Of a stretch of 36,570 nt of DNA, positions 22,143-31,365 are shown piece after piece. The position numbers were made by a program, and so were the translations under genes. Numbering within the stretch: position 1 is the stretch's first letter; each line of letters begins with the position of its first letter. This stretch comes from a virus. The notes below the pieces were generated by a model. That model saw only the letters and a list, made by a program, of their open reading frames with translations, did not search any database and had not been told where the DNA came from. Location: the IMG/VR virus record IMGVR_UViG_3300032299_000226, positions 1 to 36,570 of that record, one strand, 5' to 3'.

Positions 22143-24284
22143 GGTGGCGGTAGAGGCGCACCCCCTCCCCCCCCTCCTCCCCCCCCTCCTCCGACTGCTC
22201 CGCTTGTTTTTGCTAGATCTGGATTGGATACTGTATTCTCATCAATTGGAGCATCGAGAATTCCAGGGATAGATCCAAATGTACTCAAGGAATCAATAAG
22301 CAAGCCACGGAATAATTTTGATTTACAATATTATCTGGCCAAACATCCAGATGTTGCAAATAACTCATATTGGGGACCAAGGGCAGAACAACATTATAAT
22401 CAATACGGAAAAAATGAAGGTAGATTTCCCAACCAATGGATTGAAAATGAAACAAACGGAAATAACGCAACAGCCATTTCAAATCTAGATAAAGTTCCAC
22501 AATCAACAGCAGACAAGATTACAAATTTTAATAGTTCAGTAGAAACTGCCAATCAAATTGGATACTCAAATTTAACTCCAACTGAAAAATTCTTCATAGG
22601 CGAATCATCTGATAGAGCTAAAATAGCAAAACCAAAGAATTTTAATGAAGCAGCAAACAATTATTACATTGAAATTGCATCAGGAGCCATAACAGGCGTA
22701 GAAAATTTAAGTCAAAAACAAAAAGCGAATTTACAGAAATACGCAAGTGATTTAAGAAGTTTTGATTCAAAAGATTTAGGCCAAGAGGCAAAGGATGTTA
22801 TTGAGCAGTCGCAGACTGCAATTGATGCAATCAACGAGATTGACAATCAGAGAAAAAAGATTGCAACACAAAATGCAAGAATTAATCAAGTTCCAGCTGG
22901 ACCGCAAAGAGATGCCGAGCAGGGGAAGGCATTTGTTGAGCAGGACAAGCTTGACAGATTGATATTAGAGGCAAATCAATTTGCGCCAAAATATCTTCAG
23001 GAATTTAAGGACTATGGAGTAAGCGACTTTACGACTGGATTTGGTGCTGCCTCAAAAACTGCTGCTGGAATTACATCTGGATTAAAAGATCTTAGTGGAG
23101 AAAAAGTTTTTGGAACTGGAGGGCTGGCCAGCAAGTTAAATATTCAAGTAACAGATGCTCAGATTTTAAATGACATAAATACCGCCAGAAAAGACCAGTA
23201 TAAGTCTCTTTATGATACTGGAACCGCTGTTACCACAGATCTTCAAAGTCAACTTGCTAGTGCAAATGATTTTATATCATCACTTCCAACCAATGACAGG
23301 AGAAGGGCTGATGCGGAAAAAACCATTGCCGACTTAAATACTAAAATTGCCCAAGCGCAAAAAGACACGCTTTCCGCAAAAAGTCTTTACGATAATTACC
23401 AGCCAATTTCTGGAGAAAAGGCTGCAACAACAGTTGCAAAATTTAGAGAGAGCCTACGGCTTCCTGAAGAAAGGACGATGGCTCAAATTGATCAAATTGA
23501 TCCTGCGCTTGGCTCGACAGTTCGCACGCTTGCTGACCAGTACAAAAAGATGGCTGAAACGCCAGTTGGCGCGACTACAACCGCGCAAACTGAAGAGCTT
23601 CGAAGCAGTATTGAGCAAGAAGCTTTAAATCAATTAAGGCTTGGTTCCACGCTTGGTGCTGAAGAACAGCGTCAATATCAGCAGGCAGCTCGCGCTGCTC
23701 AGACTGCTCGCGGTAATATTTTTGGTGTTGCCCCTGCGGTTCAAGAGGCAGTAGAAACTGGTGCTGCTGGCGAGGCTCGCAAGCTTGCAAGGTTTGGCGC
23801 AGCATCACAATTCCTTTCTTCAGGCGAAACAACTGGTGCTGCGCTGGCTCGCGACACAAGCTTGCGAAACGCTCTTGATCAGAGCAGGCTTGGAGCAGCA
23901 CAGCAGTTCGCAGCATCTGGCCCAAGCGTGTACAACCTTTCTTCGCAGAGACTTGGCCAACAGCAGAACCTATTGAACAACTACCTCGCAGCATCAGCTC
24001 CGCAGGGTACGGCTGGATTTGCAACAAGTCCTACCGCGACTGCTGGATATCAATATGTAAATCCTAATGCTGGGTTCCAAGGCGCACAGAATGCTGCTTC
24101 TATTTATAATACCCTGGCCAACTATGGTTCCGATACATACAGGACTTATGTTTCTGGTCTGTCAGCGCAACAACAAGGACAATCAGGCGCATCGCAATTC
24201 GCGCAGATAGCTGGCGGAATTGGCAACATTTTCTCGCCCATATCTGGTGCATTTAAGTCATATACTCTTGGAGGATTAGGATAA
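22131..24284 (+). CDS. Large internal virion / ejection protein with GxxEGRxPN module
   Basis: 717 residues from ATG 22131, with AAAGGAGG (22114-22121) upstream. MGGGGGGRGAPPPPPPPPPP is followed at about 66-105 by FDLQYYLAKHPDV then AEQHYNQYGKNEGRFPN, a short module (xxYYLxxNPDVA...HYxxxGxxEGRxP) known from bacterial and phage surface proteins. The body is long helical, Gln/Ala/Lys rich. Size, composition and position beside the muralytic enzyme suggest an ejection protein of the internal core or tail tube. The N-terminus is a duplicate of the previous gene's start. Confidence 0.65.
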   Translation: MGGGGGGRGAPPPPPPPPPPPTAPLVFARSGLDTVFSSIGASRIPGIDPNVLKESISKPRNNFDLQYYLAKHPDVANNSYWGPRAEQHYNQYGKNEGRFPNQWIENETNGNNATAISNLDKVPQSTADKITNFNSSVETANQIGYSNLTPTEKFFIGESSDRAKIAKPKNFNEAANNYYIEIASGAITGVENLSQKQKANLQKYASDLRSFDSKDLGQEAKDVIEQSQTAIDAINEIDNQRKKIATQNARINQVPAGPQRDAEQGKAFVEQDKLDRLILEANQFAPKYLQEFKDYGVSDFTTGFGAASKTAAGITSGLKDLSGEKVFGTGGLASKLNIQVTDAQILNDINTARKDQYKSLYDTGTAVTTDLQSQLASANDFISSLPTNDRRRADAEKTIADLNTKIAQAQKDTLSAKSLYDNYQPISGEKAATTVAKFRESLRLPEERTMAQIDQIDPALGSTVRTLADQYKKMAETPVGATTTAQTEELRSSIEQEALNQLRLGSTLGAEEQRQYQQAARAAQTARGNIFGVAPAVQEAVETGAAGEARKLARFGAASQFLSSGETTGAALARDTSLRNALDQSRLGAAQQFAASGPSVYNLSSQRLGQQQNLLNNYLAASAPQGTAGFATSPTATAGYQYVNPNAGFQGAQNAASIYNTLANYGSDTYRTYVSGLSAQQQGQSGASQFAQIAGGIGNIFSPISGAFKSYTLGGLG

Positions 24285-24285
24285 T

Positions 24286-25641
24286 ATGGCAGATCTAGTA
24301 CAGTTCGGACCATTTACTGTTTATAAAAGCCCAGCCTATGAAGAGGCTGTTAGGCAGAAGCAAGCTGATGTCGCAACTGAGCGAGAGACAAAGAAGATGC
24401 AGCAGGACTACCTGCGCTCGCAGATTGAGAAGTTTAATGCGGAACAAGAGTATCTAAAAAGTCCAGAAGGACAAGCTGCGCTCCGAGCCGAGAGAGAAAA
24501 GGGAATTCTTGGAGTAGAGAAGCTGAAGGGCGAAATTGCTTCTGAAGAAGAGAAGCGAAGGAAGGCATCTCCTGAGTACGCGCCAATCGAAGCTGCTCGT
24601 CTTAGCGGACTAAGGAGTGCGCTGGAGCAGGACTTGACAGCGCAAAATGAGCTAATGTCATCCGCTGGCGAGCGAGTCAAAAACTTGAAGTCTGCATCAG
24701 CCACATTGCCAGAAAATGTTCCTGGACCTGTCATGCAGAAGGATATGGCAGCTCAAATGATGCGCCCTGCGCTAGAGCTTGAGGCCGACATGCGCAATAG
24801 GGCAATTGGAACAGAGGCTGCACAGGCTGCGACTAGCAGGCAATTGGGAGAACTTGTTGGGACGCTGCCAATACCAGAGGGTCTTGGTGGCGGAACAGTT
24901 CCAGCTACAGCGAATATTGGATCGATTTACCAGCAGAGATTGGAACAGCTCGTTCCGATGAAGGCGAAGGCTATATCTTATATTAATTCATTTCCAGAAG
25001 GCTCACCAGAACGCATGGCTGCCGAACAGACCATTGGGAAAATGTCTGGATACGAAGATGCTCAGACCAAGAAGATCGCTCAGAACGCACTCAAGATCCC
25101 TGGGCTTGAAGGAATGGCAAGCAGCGAGAAATCCGCCAATGAAGTGCGCGGACTTGTGCCAAACTTTGTATCATCTGTTGGTGGAATCGACGAACTCCTT
25201 GACCTTGGCAATCAAGTTCAAACAGGCGATGTTTTGGCTAGGCCAAGACTCATGGCTCGCGCGGACGCGATCAGGACAGCCCTTGCTGGACAAATGCGTA
25301 TTGCAATCGGTGGTCCTGGCACGATGACGCAGGAAGATAGGAACGTGTTGATGACTGCAATCGCAGATCCTACTGCCGTGATTAACTTTGCTGCGCCAGA
25401 AAGACTAGGCGAGTTGAAAAAGGTCTTGGCAAGAAAGTTTGTTGCCGATGCTCGCGCCAATGGATTCGGAATTAAGTCAGTTCAAGCAGTTCTTGATGCC
25501 AATGCAGATCCAGAAGATATTGGTTCATTCGGAATGAAGAGAAAGAGTGCATTTAAGACTGAGGCCGAAGCTCGCGCTGCTGGGATGCGTGATGGAGATG
25601 TTGTAAATATAAATGGTCAGCAATTCAGACTAGCCCCATAA
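24286..25641 (+). CDS. Virion-associated helical protein
   Basis: 451 residues, largely helical and charged, with a coiled-coil N-terminal third (QKQADVATERETKKMQQDYL). The end FKTEAEARAAGMRDGDVVNI and NGQQFRL forms a small beta-type cap. No catalytic motif. The ATG follows the previous stop by one base. Grouped with ejection proteins by position. Confidence 0.6.
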   Translation: MADLVQFGPFTVYKSPAYEEAVRQKQADVATERETKKMQQDYLRSQIEKFNAEQEYLKSPEGQAALRAEREKGILGVEKLKGEIASEEEKRRKASPEYAPIEAARLSGLRSALEQDLTAQNELMSSAGERVKNLKSASATLPENVPGPVMQKDMAAQMMRPALELEADMRNRAIGTEAAQAATSRQLGELVGTLPIPEGLGGGTVPATANIGSIYQQRLEQLVPMKAKAISYINSFPEGSPERMAAEQTIGKMSGYEDAQTKKIAQNALKIPGLEGMASSEKSANEVRGLVPNFVSSVGGIDELLDLGNQVQTGDVLARPRLMARADAIRTALAGQMRIAIGGPGTMTQEDRNVLMTAIADPTAVINFAAPERLGELKKVLARKFVADARANGFGIKSVQAVLDANADPEDIGSFGMKRKSAFKTEAEARAAGMRDGDVVNINGQQFRLAP

Positions 25642-25648
25642 TAAAACA

Positions 25649-27772
25649 ATGGCACTCATACCAGTAAATAGTAAGGGTGAGGAGATTGCGGTTGAGGCTC
25701 CAGCCACTCAGGACAGAAGCATTCCAGAAATGGTCGGAAGACAGGCTGGCTTAATTGCGCGCGAAGCAATTACGCCTGCAACTGTTGGTGCTGTTGGTGG
25801 AGCAATAGCAGGCGCGCCATTTGAGGTTGCTGCCCCTGCTGCTCGCGTTGGTGCTTCTGGCGCATTCTTGGCTGATATCGGCGCAAAGGTTTACAATTCG
25901 CTCGTTGCGCAAGGTGACGAGAAGAGGAAAGTACCAGAACTCAGCGCAGTTCTGGAGGATATCAAGAATCAGATTGGCCTACCCAAACCAGAGACTCCGC
26001 TTGAGCGCATTGAGTCTAGGGTTGTTGGTGGAGTTGCCGAGATGGTTCCGCTCGTTATGGGTGGTCAAGCTATAGCTGGGATGAAGGGCGCGCCCAGGGC
26101 AATCCAGAAAATAGGCGAGATACTTGGTGCTTCGCCAAAGACGCAGGTTGCTGGTGCTGCACTTGGATCTGGAGCTGCTGCTGCTGCTGGGGAAGCTGGC
26201 GCAAGTCCGCTGGAGCAGGGGCTTGTTGGATTAGCTGGAGCTGTTGCTCCTTCGCCAATTTCAAGAATGACCCAAGTAGCATCTACTGCCAAGAAGCTTG
26301 GCGTGTCTGCAATACCAACAGCAATTGCTGGAACTGCTGGGGCAACTGAAACATCTAGGAATTTGATACTTGGGTTTTTGCGTGGAGGAAAGACGCAAGA
26401 GCAAATCGCAAAAAATATTGAATTGTATGGGAAGGCTGGGACAATTCCTACCCTTGGGCAAGCCGTCGAAAAGCCGACTATTCAAGCTCTTGAAACTAGC
26501 GTTGGAAGATTCCCAAGCGGAATGGAAGCAATGCGTGCAAAGGGCATTAAGCAGCAGGCCGAAGTTGGCAAAAGGGTTGAGGAACTAAGAACTCAGCTAT
26601 CGCCAATCACGGAACCAGTTGAGGCAGGCAAGGCAATACAAAAAGGATTCTCTGAGGTGTTTGTACCCAGGGCGAGGCAGACCCAAAAGGCTCTTTATAA
26701 TCGTTTTGACCAATACATGCCAGAGCGCACTCCGATTAATTCGGACGAGACTATGGGCAAATTGTATGAGTTCACCAATAGGCTTAGCAATGCTTCACCA
26801 GAACTGCAAGCTTCAATTTCCAACACGCAACTAACATCGCTTTTGGGTGGGCTTGAGGAAACAAAGAGATTAAGTCCATCTGGAGAAATTCCGTTTAACG
26901 TCTTGCGCGATCTGCGTTCTTGGGTTGGCGAGAAGATAGCTACAGTTGACCTAGCTCCAGACGTACCCAAGGCGCAATGGAAGAGCTTATACGGAGCATT
27001 GTCGAAGGATCTTGAGAACGCAGCAGCTCAACAAGGGCCAGAGGCTCAAGCTGCCTTCAAGAAGGCGAATGTTTATACCAAGAAATTCCACGACACAATG
27101 GATTCAATCCAATCTGTGATCCTAAATAAGAATCCAGAGGATGCGTACCAAGCCGTAATAAGTGGCGCGAACAACGGACCAACAAAACTGCGTGAGGTAT
27201 TCAACGCAGTACCCAAGGACGCTCAGAAAGCCGTATCTGCTGCCTACATTTCAAGGATGGGCAAGGCTGTTGCTGGCCTACAAGACGAAACAGGCGATGT
27301 TTTTAGCACTTCAAAATTCTTGCAGAACTACGGAAAGCTAGACAATACCTCAAGGGACATTTTGTTTGGAAGATTTGGAAGTCAATTCAAAAAGGACATG
27401 GATGTTATTGCACAGGTTTCCAATAAGATCAGGGAAAGTGCAAGCATTCTTGCCAATCCATCAGGAACGGCAGGCGCAGTAGTTGGTCCTGCCACAATGG
27501 CGAGCGTAGCTGGTTCTACATTTTCTGGTAAGTTTGGGTTTGCCCAAGGCGTGCTTGGAACGATGTTCGGAGCTAACCAGGCTGCTCGACTATTCACCAA
27601 TCCAGAGTTTGTAAACTGGCTTGCCACAAACTCTGTCAAGCCTGTCTCCAACACATCCGCAGCCATCGCCACCCTAAACAAGATTTACGAAGCAAACCAA
27701 GATCCAGACATCAAGGAAATTCACGATGCCCTCCGCAATCAAGCGGTTGAGCAAGAAATCAATAAGAAATAG
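25649..27772 (+). CDS. Large Ala/Gly-rich protein, putative DNA-ejection / membrane-active virion protein
   Basis: 707 residues. The first 260 residues have several Ala/Gly-rich hydrophobic segments (TPATVGAVGGAIAGAPFEVA, AAALGSGAAAAAGEAG-like) that may enter the host membrane. The middle and end are helical and charged (EVGKRVEELRTQLSP, LNKIYEANQDPDIKEIHDAL). This resembles internal core proteins forming the channel for DNA transfer. It is followed 8 bases later by the muralytic enzyme. Confidence 0.6.
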   Translation: MALIPVNSKGEEIAVEAPATQDRSIPEMVGRQAGLIAREAITPATVGAVGGAIAGAPFEVAAPAARVGASGAFLADIGAKVYNSLVAQGDEKRKVPELSAVLEDIKNQIGLPKPETPLERIESRVVGGVAEMVPLVMGGQAIAGMKGAPRAIQKIGEILGASPKTQVAGAALGSGAAAAAGEAGASPLEQGLVGLAGAVAPSPISRMTQVASTAKKLGVSAIPTAIAGTAGATETSRNLILGFLRGGKTQEQIAKNIELYGKAGTIPTLGQAVEKPTIQALETSVGRFPSGMEAMRAKGIKQQAEVGKRVEELRTQLSPITEPVEAGKAIQKGFSEVFVPRARQTQKALYNRFDQYMPERTPINSDETMGKLYEFTNRLSNASPELQASISNTQLTSLLGGLEETKRLSPSGEIPFNVLRDLRSWVGEKIATVDLAPDVPKAQWKSLYGALSKDLENAAAQQGPEAQAAFKKANVYTKKFHDTMDSIQSVILNKNPEDAYQAVISGANNGPTKLREVFNAVPKDAQKAVSAAYISRMGKAVAGLQDETGDVFSTSKFLQNYGKLDNTSRDILFGRFGSQFKKDMDVIAQVSNKIRESASILANPSGTAGAVVGPATMASVAGSTFSGKFGFAQGVLGTMFGANQAARLFTNPEFVNWLATNSVKPVSNTSAAIATLNKIYEANQDPDIKEIHDALRNQAVEQEINKK

Positions 27773-27780
27773 GGTGTGCC

Positions 27781-28344
27781 ATGAGCGGAACAGAAGCAGA
27801 TCCGCTCCTATTGGCTGCACTTGAGACAGTCAAGCTTGAGGGTAGGTTCGATCACAACGGCAATTTGGCGATCTACAAGTTGCCTGATGGAGATGGTGGT
27901 GGAAGCTATGAGATAGCTGGAATCAATGACAAATACCATCCAGAAGAATTCAAAAAGCTCTCGTCGTTGCCAGCGGAGGAAAGAGCGAAAGAAGCTGCAC
28001 GATACATCAAAGAATACACCAGCCCACTCGTATCCAAATTGCCTCAAGTCATGCAAGCATTCACACAAGATCTTGCGTTCAATAGAGGGATGGGCGGTGC
28101 AACAAGGTTTATCCAGAAAGGGCTAAACTCTCTCAAGATTAAGGTTGATGTAGATGGCAAGATTGGTCCGAAAACTCTGGAAGCAATCAACAAGGTTCAC
28201 CCACGCGCGTTAATGCAGGCGATGAGTCAGGCGCAATTGGATTACGAATATGAATTGGCCTACAACGACTCAAGCCGAAAGAAGTTTATTGCTGGTCTTG
28301 AGAACAGGATAAGGAATCGGCAGGCGATGTGGGGGGTAGGCTAG
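27781..28344 (+). CDS. GH108-like N-acetylmuramidase (endolysin or virion-associated lysozyme)
   Basis: 187 residues. TVKLEGRF with E20 as candidate general acid, the nearby PDGDGGGSYEIAGI, and a helical body match the GH108 fold. The C-terminal half (ARYIKEYTSP..., FNRGMGGATRFIQKGLN, VDVDGKIGPKTLEAINKV) matches PG_binding_3. It hydrolyses peptidoglycan, for lysis or for entry, since it lies right after the ejection proteins. No signal sequence is seen. Its TAG stop lies within CTAG, which is also the stop of the converging gene. Confidence 0.75.
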   Translation: MSGTEADPLLLAALETVKLEGRFDHNGNLAIYKLPDGDGGGSYEIAGINDKYHPEEFKKLSSLPAEERAKEAARYIKEYTSPLVSKLPQVMQAFTQDLAFNRGMGGATRFIQKGLNSLKIKVDVDGKIGPKTLEAINKVHPRALMQAMSQAQLDYEYELAYNDSSRKKFIAGLENRIRNRQAMWGVG

Positions 28345-28730
28345 TGCGGAAGAAGAAGGGGGCGAAGAATAGTATTGCCAGCCCCAATGCTCGCGCCGTC
28401 CGATCCAATAAGAATAAGATTCAGTCCGCTACCAACATTAACAAGCGCGCTGTCAGTCCCAACGTAGCTACTGCCAGCCTTAACGACAGCACCTCCACCA
28501 GGCTTGAGGTAACTCCCACCAGCTTGGACGTAAGCACCTTCAGGGGTAAGAAGTGTGTCTCCTGCTTTGACAAGCGCGCCACCAGCACCCACAGCGGAAT
28601 TCCCAGCAAGCACATGCGTACTGCTTCCTCGATAGACGGCAGCCACAATTTCTTGGCTCAAGCGGTCATCCGCGAGACATGTAAACGCAGTAGAGATGGC
28701 AAGCGCGATAAGTGTGTTTGTAGTTTTCAT
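28341..28730 (-). CDS. Secreted protein with signal peptide and beta-repeats, moron-like
   Basis: 129 residues, the only leftward gene in the right two thirds. MKTTNTLIALAISTAFTCLA is a signal peptide; the mature part repeats Gly/Ala/Ser-rich strands such as GGALVKAGDTLL and GGSYLKPGGGAVVKAGSSYV, suggesting a beta-solenoid outside the cytoplasm. A promoter-like TTGACG with GATACT (16-bp spacer) lies upstream on its strand. Its stop shares CTAG with the lysozyme stop. The opposite strand is also open, but its product has no sensible features. Confidence 0.55.
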   Translation of the reverse strand: MKTTNTLIALAISTAFTCLADDRLSQEIVAAVYRGSSTHVLAGNSAVGAGGALVKAGDTLLTPEGAYVQAGGSYLKPGGGAVVKAGSSYVGTDSALVNVGSGLNLILIGSDGASIGAGNTILRPLLLPH

Positions 28731-28736
28731 TTTTCT

Positions 28737-28765
28737 AGTATCTGCTAAATTAGGAGTACGTCAAC
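28737..28765 (-). promoter_or_regulatory. Possible promoter for the leftward secreted-protein gene
   Basis: On the minus strand, TTGACG, a 16-bp spacer and GATACT (four of six to TATAAT), then the ATG at 28730. An own promoter would be expected for a single gene facing the operons. Confidence 0.35.
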
Positions 28766-28766
28766 A

Positions 28767-29150
28767 ATGAAATTAACTTCACGGCAAATAGGTGCAGTTG
28801 GGGTGGCTCGCGTTACTGGCGCGCTCTTGCGTTGTGGGTATAACGTGTTGACACCTTATGAAGATTTCGCTGGGTACGATGTGGTTGCCGAGAAGAACAA
28901 TAAGTTTTACCGCATCCAGGTCAAGACAGCTCAGACTGTTGAGCCTGGGCGAACCAAGTATCGTTTTACCACAAGTACTGGTAATGGGTTTAACATACCA
29001 AAGCGCGCTATTAGTGGTGTAGATTACGTTGCCTGCTGGGGGATGAATGATGACCTGTTTTGGCTGTTGCCTATCGCCAAGTGCAGGTCTGTCACAACCA
29101 AGCTTTGTCCGTCGACAGGAGGTGGTTGGCGTGTATTTAAAAACCTATGA
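28767..29150 (+). CDS. PD-(D/E)XK nuclease-like protein (PDDEXK_5 type)
   Basis: 127 residues. FAGYDVVAEKNN (D38) and FYRIQVKTAQT (Q51-V-K53) form the D...(E/Q)xK catalytic core; ALLRCGYNVLTPYEDF and the hydrophobic VDYVACWGMNDDLFWLLPI complete the fold seen in archaeal resolvase-like PDDEXK_5 proteins. The usual acidic residue in the first helix is replaced here (GAVGVARV). Probably a phage DNA endonuclease. TAGGAG precedes the ATG. Confidence 0.7.
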   Translation: MKLTSRQIGAVGVARVTGALLRCGYNVLTPYEDFAGYDVVAEKNNKFYRIQVKTAQTVEPGRTKYRFTTSTGNGFNIPKRAISGVDYVACWGMNDDLFWLLPIAKCRSVTTKLCPSTGGGWRVFKNL

Positions 29151-29326
29151 CCGAGAAGGAGGCATGGGAGTATTTCGAGGATGGCTTGAAGGACGCGCAG
29201 TCTTTTGACGAGGCGGTGGAGTGGGTCAAGAAGAACCAAAAGATGGTCAAGAAGTTGACTATGCAAGCAATGATTCGCAAGTTTGACGAGGATATTAGTC
29301 ACGCTAATAAAACTTGGCTTAATTAA
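29147..29326 (+). CDS. Hypothetical small helical protein
   Basis: 59 residues: TEKEAWEYFEDGLKDAQSFD then AVEWVKKNQKMVKKLTMQ and a charged end. Too short and generic for a family call. Its start overlaps the nuclease stop (ATGA), so it is co-translated. Confidence 0.6.
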   Translation: MTEKEAWEYFEDGLKDAQSFDEAVEWVKKNQKMVKKLTMQAMIRKFDEDISHANKTWLN

Positions 29327-29349
29327 AAATAGATCTCGACGCGCCCTGG

Positions 29350-29369
29350 GTTGGTCTGCTAAAACCAAC
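29350..29369 (+). other. Hairpin immediately before the resolvase-like gene
   Basis: GTTGGT (29350-29355) pairs with ACCAAC (29364-29369), and the ATG follows 2 bases later. No ribosome-binding sequence is visible upstream of that ATG, so the structure could influence initiation. Confidence 0.3.
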
Positions 29370-29371
29370 AA

Positions 29372-29818
29372 ATGGGCAAAATTAATAGCAGGGCAAAAGG
29401 TGCAGCAGGGGAGCGTGAATTAGCTAATTATCTTCGCGAGCAGGGATGGCAGAAAGCTCGCCGTAGTCAGCAATACGCTGGCAATCCAGAGGGTGGGAGT
29501 GGTGATGTGGTGTGCGAGAACTTCCCATTCCATATCGAGGGGAAACGCTGTCAGGCTTTAAAGCCAGAGGAGTGGATGGAGCAGTCGAAGCGTGATTGCC
29601 CAGCAGGCAAGATCCCAGCGGTATTCTTCCGCCGTAATGGCCGTAAGGAATGGCTTGTTATTTTAACCGCCGACAGCGCGTGCGAATTAGCTAGACAACT
29701 CGCCCCTGCCAATGTCACTATTGAATATGCGCCCAATCAACCAACACACACCACAGTCGCGAAAGGATTCTATGTACAAGAACAATCTGATCTCTCAACT
29801 ATTAACCCCAACAAATAA
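29372..29818 (+). CDS. Holliday junction resolvase-like PD-(D/E)XK nuclease
   Basis: 148 residues. KGAAGERELANYLREQGW (E14), GGSGDVVCENFPFHIEGKRC (D45, E56-x-K58), and KRDCPAGKIPAVFFRRN match the phage/archaeal Hjc-like resolvase layout. The enzyme would cut branched DNA before packaging. The full catalytic set is present. The last about 30 residues are less conserved and overlap a possible small gene. Confidence 0.8.
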   Translation: MGKINSRAKGAAGERELANYLREQGWQKARRSQQYAGNPEGGSGDVVCENFPFHIEGKRCQALKPEEWMEQSKRDCPAGKIPAVFFRRNGRKEWLVILTADSACELARQLAPANVTIEYAPNQPTHTTVAKGFYVQEQSDLSTINPNK

Positions 29819-29897
29819 GAATCTGTTTTCAGTCCTAGTCCAACTTACACCTGACACAAAAACCAAAACCAAAAAAAGAAAGGTACGAAATAAATGA
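29772..29897 (+). CDS. Possible small basic protein overlapping the resolvase end
   Basis: 41 residues (MYKNNLISQLLTPTNKNLFS then Lys-rich TKTKTKKRKVRNK). AAAGGA lies well placed before the ATG, and the stop overlaps the SSB-like start as ATGA. It shares its first 47 bases with the resolvase gene in another frame. A real gene is plausible but not proven. Confidence 0.4.
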   Translation: MYKNNLISQLLTPTNKNLFSVLVQLTPDTKTKTKKRKVRNK

Positions 29898-30538
29898 GCC
29901 TAACACTAAGTGAATCGGCAAAAGCAACGGAACGTCAACTGCCTGAAGCAGGAACGACGATGGGAGTCTTGGTCCAATTGATTGACATGGGACTCCAAGA
30001 AACCAATTGGGACGGCGAAAAGAAGATGTCGCCCAAAGTGCGACTAACCTTCGAATTGCCTGACCAGGTGATTGAGGGAGAGGTGGTGGAGAACGGCAAG
30101 ACCACAAAGGTTACCAAGCCTATGATGGTCAGTCTTGAGTTGACTCGCTCGCTAGGTGAGCGTGCCACACTCCGCAAGCACCTTGAGTCCTGGCGCGGTG
30201 CAGCTTTCACATCGAAAGAGCTGGCATCGTTCAGCCTCAAGAATCTGCTTGGCAAAGCAGCCCTGCTAACCCTAATGCACAAAACCTCGCAGGCAGGCAG
30301 GCAGTATTGCGCCATTAATGCGATCAGCAAGTTGCCTAAGGGCATGACTGCTCCCAAGGAGTCGGTTAATTCGCATGTGTTCTACGAGATTGAGAATGGT
30401 CAGAACGAGGTCTTCGCTGCTCTTCCAGAGTGGCTACAGGACAAGGTTCGCGCCAGCAAGGAGTTCCAGATGGCAGCAGGGAAACCTACTGCCAGCAAGG
30501 CTGAACTTGACGCAGACGGCAACCAGGTTCCGTTTTAA
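29894..30538 (+). CDS. Single-stranded DNA-binding protein-like (OB-fold)
   Basis: 214 residues. GVLVQLIDMGLQETNWDGEK, KVRLTFELPDQVIEGE, PMMVSLELTRSLGERATLRK and LESWRGAAFTS match a family of phage ssDNA-binding proteins next to recombination nucleases. The C-terminal tip (ELDADGNQVPF) resembles acidic hydrophobic SSB tails that recruit partner proteins. It probably coats ssDNA for the primase and the RecB-like exonuclease that follows. Confidence 0.7.
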   Translation: MSLTLSESAKATERQLPEAGTTMGVLVQLIDMGLQETNWDGEKKMSPKVRLTFELPDQVIEGEVVENGKTTKVTKPMMVSLELTRSLGERATLRKHLESWRGAAFTSKELASFSLKNLLGKAALLTLMHKTSQAGRQYCAINAISKLPKGMTAPKESVNSHVFYEIENGQNEVFAALPEWLQDKVRASKEFQMAAGKPTASKAELDADGNQVPF

Positions 30539-30543
30539 ATTGT

Positions 30544-31365
30544 ATGGCACTTACTATTACCAGTAAGGAGCCATCGACAGCTAGACTTGTTCAAACCGAG
30601 TCTAGCGGTCATTGGTATACCGAAGACGGAAAATCCGCACACGTTGTAATTGGGAAGAACGGCAACGAGCGGAATACAACTGTGGCAGATGCCAGGAAGA
30701 TGGGTTTATATCCTAGCGTCACTTCGATTTTGTCTATTTTGGATAAGCCCCAATTGACCAACTGGAAAATTGAACAAAGTATCATGGCATCGCTTACCTT
30801 GCCAAAGGAGGAAAATGAAACGCTCGAAGATTACGCTCGAAGAGTGGTTAAAGACTCTAAAGAGTCAACATCGAAAGCAGCTGAGCATGGCACGCGAATG
30901 CACGAACAGGCCGAGAATATCCTCATGGGACGCGCTGTGTGCAAAGATGAAGATCTCCAGCCCTACATCGCGACCTTCAAGAAGTGGGCGGACGAAAACG
31001 TAGAGAAGACGTACTGGTGCGAGAAGGCTCTGGTTGGAGCTGGGTACGCTGGTCGCTGTGACGCATATGTGAAGTTGAAAGGAATTGGTGACGCGATCAT
31101 CGATCTTAAAAACCGAAAAGTAAATCCCAAATACTCGCCGTTCTATGAAACTTCGGACTGTCCACAACTTTGGGCCTATCGAATTGCCAGCGAGAATCCC
31201 AAGGCAGCGTGCGTATCCATCGTGCTTGCTTCGAATGATTCGAGTAAGCTGATGACAAGGGTGTGGGAAGATGACGAGCTGTACCAGGCTGGGATCGCAT
31301 TCAATGCGCTCTTGAGGGTATGGGCTTGGGTAAAAGGTTATACCCCTCCAGGGATGAAATTATGA
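30544..31365 (+). CDS. RecB/Cas4-like PD-(D/E)XK exonuclease
   Basis: 273 residues. YPSVTSILSILDKPQL marks the N-terminal region, EHGTRMHEQAE (H120) the helix motif, and WCEKALVGAGYAGRCDAYV (D163) with AIIDLKNRK (D177, K179) the catalytic strand pair, then CPQLWAYRIA. Such phage nucleases resect double-stranded DNA for recombination. It stands directly after the SSB-like gene, as in phage recombination operons. No annealing protein was recognised. Confidence 0.8.
   Translation: MALTITSKEPSTARLVQTESSGHWYTEDGKSAHVVIGKNGNERNTTVADARKMGLYPSVTSILSILDKPQLTNWKIEQSIMASLTLPKEENETLEDYARRVVKDSKESTSKAAEHGTRMHEQAENILMGRAVCKDEDLQPYIATFKKWADENVEKTYWCEKALVGAGYAGRCDAYVKLKGIGDAIIDLKNRKVNPKYSPFYETSDCPQLWAYRIASENPKAACVSIVLASNDSSKLMTRVWEDDELYQAGIAFNALLRVWAWVKGYTPPGMKL

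Noticed and set aside
28329-28748. Rightward frame of 139 codons opposite the secreted-protein gene
   Set aside because: It lacks domain-like features, while the opposite strand has a clear signal peptide and repeats.
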